From: Christiangramia crocea
GTDB taxonomy: Bacteria; Bacteroidota; Bacteroidia; Flavobacteriales; Flavobacteriaceae
Length of the DNA stretch: 64,000 nt
Direction: 5' to 3'
Assembly: GCF_022410465.1 (NCBI RefSeq)
Contig: NZ_JAJSON010000016.1
Location: 270,624-334,623, forward strand
Shown: one piece after another, positions 25,501 to 35,093 of the stretch
Layout of the letters: each line of letters opens with the position of its first letter
Position numbering within the stretch: position 1 is the stretch's first letter
Made by a program: the position numbers and the translations under genes
The notes under the pieces: generated by a model
Databases searched by the model: none
Told to the model about the DNA's origin: nothing
What the model saw: the letters and a program-made list of their open reading frames with translations, nothing else

Positions 25501-27420
25501 TTAGAATTTCCACCTTACAAAGGCTTCCATAGCCTCATAATTTGCCAAACCTAATTCATGGTAGTGAACTGCGGTCTCTTTATTCCTTTCCTCGGCTCGC
25601 ACCCAGAACTCTCTTTCATCGTCCCCAGGAAAAACCGGTCTGTCTTTTTGGGACTGGTGCTGAAAGATTGCATGTCTTTTTCTCTGAACTTCTTGAGGTG
25701 ATAGTGGAACTGCCATCTCAATTTCATGAACTTCAAATTCCTGCCAGGCACCCCGGTACATCCACAACCAGCAGTCTTTGGTCCAATCCTCTGTTTCCCG
25801 AAGTCTTTTCAGAGCTTCAAAAATTATTCTAAAACATACTATATGAGTTCCATGAGGATCGGCAAAATCACCGGCAGCAAAAACCTGATGAGGTTTGATT
25901 TCCTGTAAAAGCTTCATGGTCAACTCAACATCTTTTTCGGTAACAGGATTCTTTACCTTTTTTCCGGTCTCATAGAAGGGCAGTGCCATGAAATGGATAT
26001 TTTTGTCCTGAAGTCCTGCATAGCGTGCTCCGGCAATTGCTTCACTCTTTCTAATAAAGGCCTTTACATTTCTAACTTCTTTTATGTCCAGGTCATTTGG
26101 CTGCTTTTTTTCAATGAATTTCCGCATTTTTTCATAGGTCTTCTCAAGTTGCGCAGTATCTTCTCCAATACTTTGGTTGAAATCTATTGTGAATTCAACA
26201 TATCTTAAGACATCGGTATCCCAAACAGCTGTATTTCCTGAGGTCTGATAAGCCACATGAACATCGTGGCCCTGATCTACCAGCCGTATAAAAGTCCCAC
26301 CCATAGAGATCACATCATCATCTGGATGCGGACTAAAGATAAGCGAACGTTTTCTTGCGGGTTTTGCTCGTTCCGGTCTTTGGGAATCATCGGCTTTAGG
26401 TTTGCCACCGGGCCATCCAGTTATACTGTGTTGCAGCTGGTTGAAGACGTGGATGTTTATATCGTAGGCAGGACCCTGTTCGGTTGCCAGTTGCGCCATT
26501 CCATTGGCATTATAATCTTCCTCAGTAAGTTTTAGGATGGGTTTATTCACCTCGCGGGATAACCAGATAACTGCTTTTTTAATTAGCTGTGCGTCCCAGA
26601 TGCAGTCTTTAACCAGCCAAGGTGTATTGAACCTGGTAAGCTCGGAGGCCGCATCCTTGTCAAGGATAAACTCTACATTCTCTGATAATTGGAGATAGGT
26701 GGCGGGTACATTGCTCGAAATTTCACCTTCCACGGCTTTACGAATGATGGGGGCTTTTTTCTTGCTCCAGGCCATCAGGATAATTTCCCGGGCCTTGAAG
26801 ATCGTCCCAATTCCCATCGTGATCGCCTTTGTAGGCACGTTTTCCTTTCCTCCAAAATCCCTTGAAGCATCACGGCGGGTAAGGTCATCTAGCGTAACAA
26901 GACGAGTCCCTGAGTTTGGAGCTGAACCCGGTTCGTTGAAACCGATATGCCCTGTTCTACCAATACCAAGAATTTGAAAATCAAGTCCGCCTACTGCGGA
27001 TATTTTTTGTTCATAAGCTAAACAGTACTCTGCAATATCTTCTTTTTTGAGTGTTCCGTCCGGAATATGAATATTATCTCTCCTGATATCTATATGATTG
27101 AAGAGGTTCTCATCCATGAACTTCACATAGCTTTGTTGAGCTTCGGGCTGCATTGGATAATATTCGTCCAGGTTGAAAGTGATAACATTTTTAAAACTAA
27201 GGCCTTCCTCTTTGTGCAAACGAACCAGCTCTTCGTAAACTTCAACAGGTGTGGCACCCGTTGCAAGTCCCAGAACGGCATTCTCTCCACGTCGTTGTTT
27301 ACTCTTGATGATATCTGAAATGCGATAAGCTACCTTTTTAGAAGCAATATGTTCATCTTCGTATACACTAACCGGTAATTTTTCAAACCTGGTCTCTTCC
27401 AAAAGATTAAGTCTTGCCAT
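25501..27420 (-). CDS. nagB: Glucosamine-6-phosphate deaminase fused to a PIG-L/LmbE deacetylase-like domain
   Basis: A 639-residue cytosolic fusion. Residues 1-300 are NagB-like, converting GlcN-6-P to fructose-6-P plus ammonia: LGLATGATPVEVYEEL phosphate loop, FNLDEYYP with the catalytic Asp, and GIGRTGHIGFNEPGS with the catalytic His. From about residue 355 a PIG-L/LmbE zinc hydrolase follows, with FSPHPDDDVISMGGTF near residue 366 and DPHGTH near 520. PIG-L enzymes remove N-acetyl groups from GlcNAc-containing substrates, so the second domain could replace NagA as GlcNAc-6-P deacetylase. This fused form is known as an architecture in Bacteroidota; its activity here is inferred. It is co-transcribed with the ROK gene 21 bp upstream. 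Confidence 0.92.
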   Translation of the reverse strand: MARLNLLEETRFEKLPVSVYEDEHIASKKVAYRISDIIKSKQRRGENAVLGLATGATPVEVYEELVRLHKEEGLSFKNVITFNLDEYYPMQPEAQQSYVKFMDENLFNHIDIRRDNIHIPDGTLKKEDIAEYCLAYEQKISAVGGLDFQILGIGRTGHIGFNEPGSAPNSGTRLVTLDDLTRRDASRDFGGKENVPTKAITMGIGTIFKAREIILMAWSKKKAPIIRKAVEGEISSNVPATYLQLSENVEFILDKDAASELTRFNTPWLVKDCIWDAQLIKKAVIWLSREVNKPILKLTEEDYNANGMAQLATEQGPAYDINIHVFNQLQHSITGWPGGKPKADDSQRPERAKPARKRSLIFSPHPDDDVISMGGTFIRLVDQGHDVHVAYQTSGNTAVWDTDVLRYVEFTIDFNQSIGEDTAQLEKTYEKMRKFIEKKQPNDLDIKEVRNVKAFIRKSEAIAGARYAGLQDKNIHFMALPFYETGKKVKNPVTEKDVELTMKLLQEIKPHQVFAAGDFADPHGTHIVCFRIIFEALKRLRETEDWTKDCWLWMYRGAWQEFEVHEIEMAVPLSPQEVQRKRHAIFQHQSQKDRPVFPGDDEREFWVRAEERNKETAVHYHELGLANYEAMEAFVRWKF

Positions 27421-27440
27421 AGTTTTATTAAAATTTCTTA

Positions 27441-28712
27441 CTAATTAATTTGAGATTTAATAAGGTCCACCTGGTCTTTGAAAATGTCTTCCATCACTGC
27501 TATAATGCCACCATACAGGCTTGAATTATGACCAAGTGTAGATAGTTCAATATTTGTGCGTTCTTTTAATTGCATCATACAGTATTTGTTCATCGCCTGC
27601 TGGATAGGAGTAGTGATGAATTGCTTGGCTTCAGAGATCTTCCCTTCCAGAATTATGAGCTCCGGGTTGAAAATCTGGATAAGAATCGCGATTCCCTTCC
27701 CCAGTTTAACCCCTATTTCCGAAAGCATATTTATAGCGAACTGGTCTCCTTTGTTAGCGGCATCTATAATGAGTCCTGGTTCCAGTTTCTCATATTCTTC
27801 CTTCTTTAACTGGCTTAAAATAGAAGTTTGTCCTGCTTCTAACCCTTCTTTTACCTTTCTAACCAGTGCAAGACCTGAAGCTTCCATTTCCAGGCAGCCT
27901 CTTTTTCCGCAATGACATAACAAACCATCTTCCACCATGGGGATGTGCCCGAATTCTCCGGCAAAACCGGAAGCACCCGAATGCATTTTACCTCCCATTA
28001 TAATACCGAGACCTACACCCCAGTCCATAGAGATCACCAGTACATCTTTCTTGTTCTGGGCAAGACCATATCTAAATTCAGCCAGACAGGCACTTTTTGC
28101 ATCATTTTGAATCACTACCGGCTTATTGAAGGTCTTTTCAAATTTGTCCCTCAGTGACTCAGGTTCCTGTTCGGTAAGGTAGTAGGTGAAGTTTTTACCC
28201 TCTTCTGTAGATACCAGTCCGGGCATACTTATTCCCACACCCATTATTTGGTCGCTTTTGATCTTCGCATTTTGTAAAAGTTCTTCAGACCAAGCGTAGA
28301 GAGAGTCAACAATATTTGAATTTGGAGAAATGGCACTTTCAATAGTGTTCTCGGCAATGATGCTATGGTTGTTATCAATAACTGCCAGCTTTATACTGAA
28401 GCGCTCTATATGTATACTTAGCACAAAGAACAAATGTTCTTTTAAACCAAAGAGGTCAGGTTTTCTGCCTCCTTCCGATTTTCCTCTGCCCTTTTTAACC
28501 ACTATTCCGGCTTCTTTTAACTGGCTTATAAGAGCCATGGAAGTAGGTAGACTTACATTGAAGCGGTTGCAGATATCGGCATTAGAGGTTTCACCGTTTA
28601 AAAAAAGGTGCTTGATAATTTTTATTTTCTGGAGAAACTTCTTTCGCTCTACATTAGTTAGTTTGGAAATTTGCTTCTCGGTGACCAGGAAATCTTGTAA
28701 ATCTTTAGCCAT
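27441..28712 (-). CDS. ROK family protein with N-terminal HTH (NagC/XylR-like regulator)
   Basis: 423 residues from ATG 28712 (MAKDLQDFL); an upstream start giving 13 more residues is less likely. Residues about 25-85 form a winged helix-turn-helix (NADICNRFNVSLPTSMALISQL). The rest is a ROK sugar-kinase fold with MSMDWGVGLG-type nucleotide segment (ISMDWGVGLGIIMGG), QNDAKSACLAE, GEFGHI and the zinc motif CHCGKRGCLE. HTH-ROK proteins are mostly repressors that sense an amino sugar or its phosphate. It most likely controls nagB and the divergent genes. The retained QND aspartate means residual kinase activity cannot be excluded. Confidence 0.87.
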   Translation of the reverse strand: MAKDLQDFLVTEKQISKLTNVERKKFLQKIKIIKHLFLNGETSNADICNRFNVSLPTSMALISQLKEAGIVVKKGRGKSEGGRKPDLFGLKEHLFFVLSIHIERFSIKLAVIDNNHSIIAENTIESAISPNSNIVDSLYAWSEELLQNAKIKSDQIMGVGISMPGLVSTEEGKNFTYYLTEQEPESLRDKFEKTFNKPVVIQNDAKSACLAEFRYGLAQNKKDVLVISMDWGVGLGIIMGGKMHSGASGFAGEFGHIPMVEDGLLCHCGKRGCLEMEASGLALVRKVKEGLEAGQTSILSQLKKEEYEKLEPGLIIDAANKGDQFAINMLSEIGVKLGKGIAILIQIFNPELIILEGKISEAKQFITTPIQQAMNKYCMMQLKERTNIELSTLGHNSSLYGGIIAVMEDIFKDQVDLIKSQIN

Positions 28713-28941
28713 TGTTATTTCTATAATTAAATAATTCGCTTTTTGCCTCAAAATAAGCTTTTTTAAAGAAAGTGAATTATTTGAAATTAAAATTATGCAA
28801 AAAAAACCTTTTTCTAAATACTTTTTATAAAAATTTATAAAAGATCATTAATTTAAATGAAATTTATATTTTTAGCATATTAAGGTTCCCTCGTAATTTT
28901 AAAAGATATTGAAGCTTGAAGCAGATTCTTTGAACATTAGT
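28713..28941. promoter_or_regulatory. Divergent AT-rich control region between ROK gene and NagX remnant
   Basis: About 230 bp, strongly AT-rich, with tandem TTTATAAAAATTTATAAA-like direct repeats near 28824-28843. It must hold the promoter of the ROK-nagB unit and is the natural site for ROK autoregulation. No unambiguous operator or TAnnTTTG box was identified. Confidence 0.35.
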
Positions 28942-29502
28942 ATGAATAATTCTCTTAAAATTGAAGATAAAACGTACCTGCGCCATTTGAAGTTGAAATC
29001 TGCTCTCTGGTTGAGCGGAATAATTTTATTTCTATACTGGAGTGTAATGTGGCATTTTGGAGGTTATCCCCATGCTTTTAACCTTCAGCGTAATGCTGCT
29101 TTAAAATTCGCTCTTTTTATTTTTCCGGAGGAAAACCTTTGGAGAGGTTTTGGGGTGCCTTTTGATCCTGAAGGTCTCTTTAGTACCTTAAATATAATTG
29201 CGGGTTATGCCATTGGAAAATTGATTCAAAGTAATAATAACCAGACAGGAAAAGTGCTGTATCTTTCCGGCATTGGAGTACTATTTCTTATTGCTGCTCA
29301 AATCTGGGATGCTTACTTTCCTGTTAATAAAGGCATCTGGACCAGTGGTTTTGTTATTTACAGCACGGGCTGGGAGCTGATAATTTTAGGAGTACTTATT
29401 TTAATTATAGAAATTGCAGGTTTTAAAAAGTGGATCTGCTTTTTTGAAGCTTTTGGCAAGAACCCGTCATTTTCTGGCTGGATAAGAATAAGATCTATAT
29501 GA
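28942..29502 (+). pseudogene. NagX-type (DUF5009/HGSNAT-like) membrane protein, truncated at both ends
   Basis: 186 residues from ATG 28942. They match the second half of NagX-like proteins (relatives of heparan-alpha-glucosaminide N-acetyltransferase, usually 360-400 residues with about 10 membrane helices and clustered with GlcNAc genes). Diagnostic segments are GVPFDPEGLFSTLN, FPVNKGIWTSGFVIYSTGWEL and FFEAFGKNP. The N-terminal half is missing, and the last helices after GKNP are replaced by a short unrelated tail SFSGWIRIRSI. With only about four or five helices left, normal function is unlikely. It is followed 39 bp later by the GH3 fusion. Confidence 0.8.
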
Positions 29503-29541
29503 AATTCTGAATTAAAAATTTGAAATTAAGCAAAAGAAAAA

Positions 29542-32493
29542 ATGAGAATTAAGACCCCAATCCTATGTATGCTTACAGGACTTCTTTTAAGTCTGCAGTT
29601 GAATGCTCAGAGTTCCGGGAAAACAGATCCCGAATTCCTAAAATATCAGACCAGCAAATGGGTAGATTCCATTATGAACAAACTCACGCCCGATGAGAGA
29701 ATTGCGCAACTCATTCTTGTTGCAGCCTATTCAAACAGGGGAGAAGAGCATAAACAGGAGATACTTGAACTCATTAAAGAACAAAAGATTGGCGGGCTTA
29801 TTTTCTTCCAGGGAGACCCGGAAACGCAGGCTGAGCTTATGAACGATTATCAGCAGGCTGCCGAGGTACCTTTAATTGGTGCTATTGATGCCGAATGGGG
29901 CCTGGGGATGAGACTTGATAATACGATAAGTTATCCGTTCCAGATGGCGCTTGGGGCTATTCAAAATGATGATCTTATTTATAAGATGGGGGAAGAAGTG
30001 GCCAGACAGGTGAAAAGAACCGGATTACATATCAACCTTGCTCCGGTCGTTGATGTGAACAATAATCCTGAAAATCCTGTGATTAATTTCCGCTCTTTTG
30101 GTGAAGATAAACAGAATGTGACTTCCAAAGGCATAGCTTACATGAAAGGAATGCAGGACCATAAGGTACTCACCACCGCTAAACACTTCCCGGGACATGG
30201 AGATACCGATACCGATTCGCATTATGCCCTGCCTCAAATAAACCATCCCTTGGAACGGCTGGATTCCCTGGAAATGTATCCATTCAAAGAACTGATCGAT
30301 GCCGGGATTGGAGGGGTGATGGTTGCCCATCTGGATATTCCCGCTTTGGATTCCACCGGAGTTCCATCTACTTTGTCTAAACCTATCATTACAGGAATAC
30401 TGAAAGAGAGACTTGGTTTTAATGGCCTTATTGTGACCGATGCGATGAACATGAAAGGAGTTACCACTGGTAATGAGCCGGGCGTAGTGGATAAAAAAGC
30501 CATTGTTGCGGGGAATGATCTTCTGGAGTTTACTGAAGATGTGCCTCGCGCCATCGCCGAAATAAGAAAAGCCATCAGGGCCGGGATTATCACTCAGAAG
30601 GAGATCGATGAACGTGCAAGAAAGGTGCTCGCGGTAAAACAATGGGTTGGGTTGAATGATTACAGTCCCACATCCACTGAAGATATTGTTGAAGAACTAA
30701 ATACACCGGAAGCAATTCTGCTGAACCGAAAACTGGTAGAAGCTTCCCTTACTGTGCTTAAGAATAAAAACAATCTGCTCCCTTTACATAGACTGGATAC
30801 GCTTAAGATCGCATCTATTTCCATAGGAGAAGAGAAAGAAACCGTTTTTCAGAAGAGCCTGAGCCTATATACAGAAGTAAAGCATTTTCAGTTACCTGTT
30901 GAAGCAGATGGATCTCAGATTGACTCGGTAAAAGCAGAACTGAAGGACTACAATCTTTTGATTGCCGGGATACATGATCAGAGTAAATATCCAAGGAACT
31001 CCGTAAGTTTGTCTCAAGAGGTTCAGGAGTTTGTGAAAGAACTGTCTGCAGACGAAAAAACCATTATCGGCCTGTTCAAGAACCCTTACGTATTAAACAA
31101 ATTTGAGGATATTGAGGTGTCTTCGGTACTTATAGAGGCCTACCAGGATTCTGAAACCACACAGGAAATGACTGCCCAGCTTATTTTTGGCGGGATAGGT
31201 GCCACTGGGAAATTACCGGTAAGTGTTGGTGAAAAATTCAGAATGGGAGATGGGCTAGAGGTAAAGGCTATTAACAGATTTAAATACACTATTCCCGAGG
31301 ATGCCGGGATGGATTCCAAAGTACTGTATACTAAGGTTGATTCTCTAATGAATGAAGCTATAGATGCCAAGGCGATTCCCGGCGGACAGGTTTTTGTTGC
31401 CAAAGACGGCAAGGTGGTAATGTATAAGGCATACGGGTTGCACAGATATAGCGACACAATCAGGGTGAAAAAGGATGATCTTTACGATCTTGCTTCAATC
31501 ACCAAAATTTCATCGGCATTACCAGCCTTGATGAAGCTTCACGATGAGGGTAAGTTTGACCTGAATGCAGGAATTGACGATTACCTCTCTTATTTCAGGA
31601 ATTCGAATAAAGCCGGAGTTCCTTTCCGGCAAATTCTCGCACACCAGGCCAGGTTCAAACCCTGGATACCATACTGGAAGAATACAATAAGGAATAACGG
31701 AAGCTATAAATGGAATACCTTTAAGAAAGATTCTTCCGCAAGATTTCCCGTAAAGATCAGTGAAGATCTTTGGCTGCACCGTAACTATCAGAAAAAGATA
31801 TTTAGGGCGATAAAGAAATCACCCCTGGAAGAGGAAGCAAAGTATAAATATTCAGGGCTGGCCTTCTATCTTTTACCATCGATAGTGGAAGAGATCACCA
31901 GGCAGGATTTCAGGAGGTATATCAATGAGAATTTTTATGATAAACTTGGAGCGACTACGCTTACCTATGAGCCTTCGGCAGAATTTCCTCTTAAAAGAAT
32001 CGTTCCTACGGAAAGTGATTTTTTCTTCAGGCATAAGCCTATCCATGGGAGGGTTCATGATGAGGGAGCTATAATGATGGGAGGTGTTTCTGCCAATGCC
32101 GGACTTTTTGCCAATGCCAATGATCTTGCGAAACTAATGCAGATGTATCTTAATTATGGAGAATATGGCGGGCAAAGATATATTTCAGAAGAGACGCTTA
32201 AAGAGTTTACCAGGACTCAGTTTCCGGATAACGATAATCGTAGAGGTCTTGGTTTTGATAAACCGAATCTGGAATACCAGGGAGAGGACAATAATACTGC
32301 AAAAGATGCCAGCCAAAATAGTTTTGGTCATACGGGTTTTACGGGAACCATGGTGTGGGTTGATCCCGAAGTAGACCTGCTATATGTCTTTATGTCTAAC
32401 AGGGTGTTGCCAACACGGGATAATACAAGATTGTATAAACTGAATACAAGAACAAAGATACAGCAGGTACTTTATGATGCCATAAAGGAATAA
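29542..32493 (+). CDS. Exported beta-N-acetylglucosaminidase (GH3, NagZ-like) fused to a serine hydrolase (beta-lactamase/AmiE-like) domain
   Basis: 983 residues with a signal peptide ending LQLNAQ. Residues about 40-400 are GH3 NagZ-like: KHFPGHGDTDTDSH (near 213) with the Asp-His acid/base dyad, and the nucleophile Asp in VTDAMNM (near 298). A GH3 C-terminal domain runs to about 590. Residues 600-983 form a PF00144-type serine hydrolase: ASITK (SxxK, Ser near 651), KYSGLAFYLL in the YxN position (Tyr near 770), and HTGFTG (KTG equivalent, near 928). NagZ trims GlcNAc from murein fragments. In Bacillus the PF00144-family AmiE then cuts MurNAc-L-Ala, so this may be NagZ and AmiE in one exported chain. 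A penicillin-binding or esterase role is the alternative. Confidence 0.92.
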   Translation: MRIKTPILCMLTGLLLSLQLNAQSSGKTDPEFLKYQTSKWVDSIMNKLTPDERIAQLILVAAYSNRGEEHKQEILELIKEQKIGGLIFFQGDPETQAELMNDYQQAAEVPLIGAIDAEWGLGMRLDNTISYPFQMALGAIQNDDLIYKMGEEVARQVKRTGLHINLAPVVDVNNNPENPVINFRSFGEDKQNVTSKGIAYMKGMQDHKVLTTAKHFPGHGDTDTDSHYALPQINHPLERLDSLEMYPFKELIDAGIGGVMVAHLDIPALDSTGVPSTLSKPIITGILKERLGFNGLIVTDAMNMKGVTTGNEPGVVDKKAIVAGNDLLEFTEDVPRAIAEIRKAIRAGIITQKEIDERARKVLAVKQWVGLNDYSPTSTEDIVEELNTPEAILLNRKLVEASLTVLKNKNNLLPLHRLDTLKIASISIGEEKETVFQKSLSLYTEVKHFQLPVEADGSQIDSVKAELKDYNLLIAGIHDQSKYPRNSVSLSQEVQEFVKELSADEKTIIGLFKNPYVLNKFEDIEVSSVLIEAYQDSETTQEMTAQLIFGGIGATGKLPVSVGEKFRMGDGLEVKAINRFKYTIPEDAGMDSKVLYTKVDSLMNEAIDAKAIPGGQVFVAKDGKVVMYKAYGLHRYSDTIRVKKDDLYDLASITKISSALPALMKLHDEGKFDLNAGIDDYLSYFRNSNKAGVPFRQILAHQARFKPWIPYWKNTIRNNGSYKWNTFKKDSSARFPVKISEDLWLHRNYQKKIFRAIKKSPLEEEAKYKYSGLAFYLLPSIVEEITRQDFRRYINENFYDKLGATTLTYEPSAEFPLKRIVPTESDFFFRHKPIHGRVHDEGAIMMGGVSANAGLFANANDLAKLMQMYLNYGEYGGQRYISEETLKEFTRTQFPDNDNRRGLGFDKPNLEYQGEDNNTAKDASQNSFGHTGFTGTMVWVDPEVDLLYVFMSNRVLPTRDNTRLYKLNTRTKIQQVLYDAIKE

Positions 32494-32595
32494 TAAGACT
32501 TCAGGGAGAGATTAAGTCAGGAAACCAGAAATTTTTAACATTTTTATTTTCAGAATGATAGGCAATAAAATTATTGCTTAAAAATTCAGAAACTC

Positions 32596-32603
32596 TATAT
32601 TTG
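32596..32603 (+). promoter_or_regulatory. -7 promoter box before the outer-membrane barrel gene
   Basis: TATATTTG fits TAnnTTTG, 34 bp before the ATG at 32637. It shows the barrel gene can be transcribed separately from the GH3 fusion upstream. Confidence 0.55.
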
Positions 32604-32636
32604 TTAAGCTTTTGCCAAAAACCAGACTTAACCTTA

Positions 32637-35041
32637 ATGATTATAAAAAAGTTCACCCCCTATATATTTCTGTTGTTATCCTGTTTAATGAATGCTCAAA
32701 GTGAATTAAAAGGCAGCATCACGGATAAAAATAATGATCCGGTTGCATTCGCAAATGTAATTCTGCTAAATTCTCAGGATTCAACCAGTGTTTATAAAGG
32801 AACCATCTCAGAAGTAGACGGATCTTTTGAATTCGAAAAGCTAGAAGATAGTAGTTACCTTTTAAAAATCACTTATGTGGGATATGAGGATATTCTTCAA
32901 AAAATCACGGTGGAAGGTGATACCAGGTTAAATTCATTAAAACTTATAGAAGATTCCGGCGCATTAGATGAAATAACAATAAATGCGCGTAAACCTAAAA
33001 TTAGCCGTGAAGTGGATCGCCTGGTTTTTGATGTGGAAAATTCCAATTTATCTTCTGGAAATACCTGGGAAATACTTAGAAAAGCCCCGGGAGTAATAGA
33101 GAGTCAGGGACAATTGATGGTTAGAAATTCTTCAGTACAAATATATTTAAATGATCGTAAGATTTATTTATCGGCTGCCGATTTGAAAAACCTTTTGGAG
33201 AGCTATTCTGCAGAGAACATAAAGTCTATAGAAATTATTACCAATCCTCCGGCAAAATATGATGCTGAAGGAGGGGCGATTTTAAGTATACATACTTCAA
33301 AAGCAATTGCTGCCGGATATAAGGGAAGCATAGAAGGCAGTTATACCCAGGCTATTTATCCTAAATTTCAAATGGGAACCAGTCATTATTTTCAGGGAGA
33401 AAAATTGAATGTCTTCGCCAATTACTCATATTCAGAAAGAAAAGAATTTAAGAGTGATGACAGCTATATAAATTTTATTAGAAACGGAGAACCTTTCTCA
33501 CGATGGGAAACAGATTTTGAAAGAATTACAAATTCTGAAGCACATAATGTGAACACAATCCTGGATTATAATTTAAACGATCACAGCGCACTAAATTTTT
33601 CCATGAATGCTAATGTTAGTCCGAATAGGAAGTTTGATAATGACGTTACCACCAGGATGATGAATTCTCAGCGCCAATTAGATTCCACTTTAATAACCAA
33701 GTCAGGCGTTAATTATGATGAAAGTAATGTAGCCTTAAACCTTTCTTATAACAATTCTTTCGAGAATGGTGGAGAATTATCTATTGCCACTCACTATACC
33801 ATATTTGACAGGGATAGGACCCAGGGAGTAAATTCCCGATACTTCAATCCTTCCGGGGAACTTTTAAATTCAATAGATTTTCTAACCCAGGCCGCTCAGG
33901 ATATTAATATTTTAACGGGGCAAATCGATTATAGCGGAACCATTGGAAATACAACATTCAGCCTTGGGGCAAAATATTCAGAAATAGATTCAGAAAGTGG
34001 GATTAACTATTCCAATGAAGGGGACCTTGAGGATTTATATGATAATCTTTCTGACAATTTTGTGTATGACGAAAATATCTATGCTCTTTATACAAGTTTT
34101 AGTCACGATTGGGAGAAATGGAGTGCCAAAGCTGGTCTAAGAGGAGAGTATACTAATAGAACCGGCGAATCGCTTAGCCTGGAAGAAATTAATGATCGAA
34201 AATATTTTGAACTTTTCCCTACGGCTTATTTGCAGTATAATGCTTCAGCCAATCATAGTTTTGCTTTAGACTACAGTCGAAGAATTAGCAGGCCCCGTTA
34301 TGAGAGTTTAAATCCGTTTCGATATTTTCTAAATGAAACAAATTATAATGCAGGAAATCCGAATCTGGTAGCTTCTATAAGCAACAATTTCAATTTGAAT
34401 TACACCCTGAAAAACACATGGTTTTTTGATTTTTATTATAGAGACCACGGAAAATCCCCTGAAACACTTGTTTTTCAGGACAACGAAAACTTAAGCATTC
34501 GTTATTTAAGTCAAAACCTACTGGGTAGCAAAGGCTACGGAATTGATATATTTCACGGTTTCTCTTTCACCAACTGGTGGTATTCACAGGCGTTCACCTC
34601 TTTATTCCATCAGGAAAATACTATTTTGGCGGTAGAGAGCAATAATGCCGAAGTCACAAGGGAAGTTGAAGGAATCCAAGCCTATGTATATAATATTTTT
34701 ACATTATCTCAGGACGGCTCTTTTGAAGGAACACTCTTTGTTCAATATGTGAGCGACTTTTTATCAGGTTCCTATAAACTTGATCCTATGACCACAGTTT
34801 CTGTAGGCTTACGAAAAGAGCTATGGAACAAACGCGCGGAACTTAGCGTTAACTTCAATGATATCTTTAATACCACCAATACAAGGCTGACTTCAGACTA
34901 TTTAAACCAGAGCAACAGCTATGCTTCTTTTGAGGAGAATCGGAACGTTCAGATCGGCTTTAAATACAACTTTGGAAACTTCAGGCTGGACGATAATGAA
35001 CGTAGTATAGAAGAGGTTGAAAGAGAACGTCTTAATCCATA
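32637..35041 (+). CDS. TonB-dependent-receptor-like outer membrane beta-barrel protein
   Basis: About 801 residues from ATG 32637, chosen because it opens a signal peptide (MIIKKFTPYIFLLLSCLMNAQ). A carboxypeptidase-regulatory-like domain follows (about residues 22-110, GSITDKNNDPVAFANVIL, VGYEDI), then a plug-like region (WEILRKAPGVIESQG, IEIITNPPAKYDAEGGA) and a long beta-barrel rich in aromatic-ended strands (outer membrane protein beta-barrel family 3). It contains no SusD partner downstream. Such proteins import or bind ligands at the outer membrane, or are orphan receptors. A link to the salvage locus is possible by position only. Confidence 0.85.
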
Positions 35042-35064
35042 ATTTTTACTTCCACTTAATTTCT

Positions 35065-35072
35065 TAATTTTG
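35065..35072 (+). promoter_or_regulatory. -7 promoter box of dusB
   Basis: TAATTTTG matches TAnnTTTG. It overlaps a TTG (35070) that could otherwise be taken as the dusB start, and so supports initiation further downstream at GTG 35094. Confidence 0.6.
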
Positions 35073-35093
35073 CAACCTGAAACAAACAAGGTT

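Noticed and set aside
30025..30642. Leftward 205-residue open frame inside the GH3 fusion gene
   Set aside because: It lies entirely antisense to conserved GH3 catalytic motifs and has no independent signals.
32637..35041. SusC/SusD polysaccharide utilisation pair
   Set aside because: The barrel protein has no SusD-type lipoprotein partner beside it and belongs to the beta-barrel family 3 type rather than a clear SusC.
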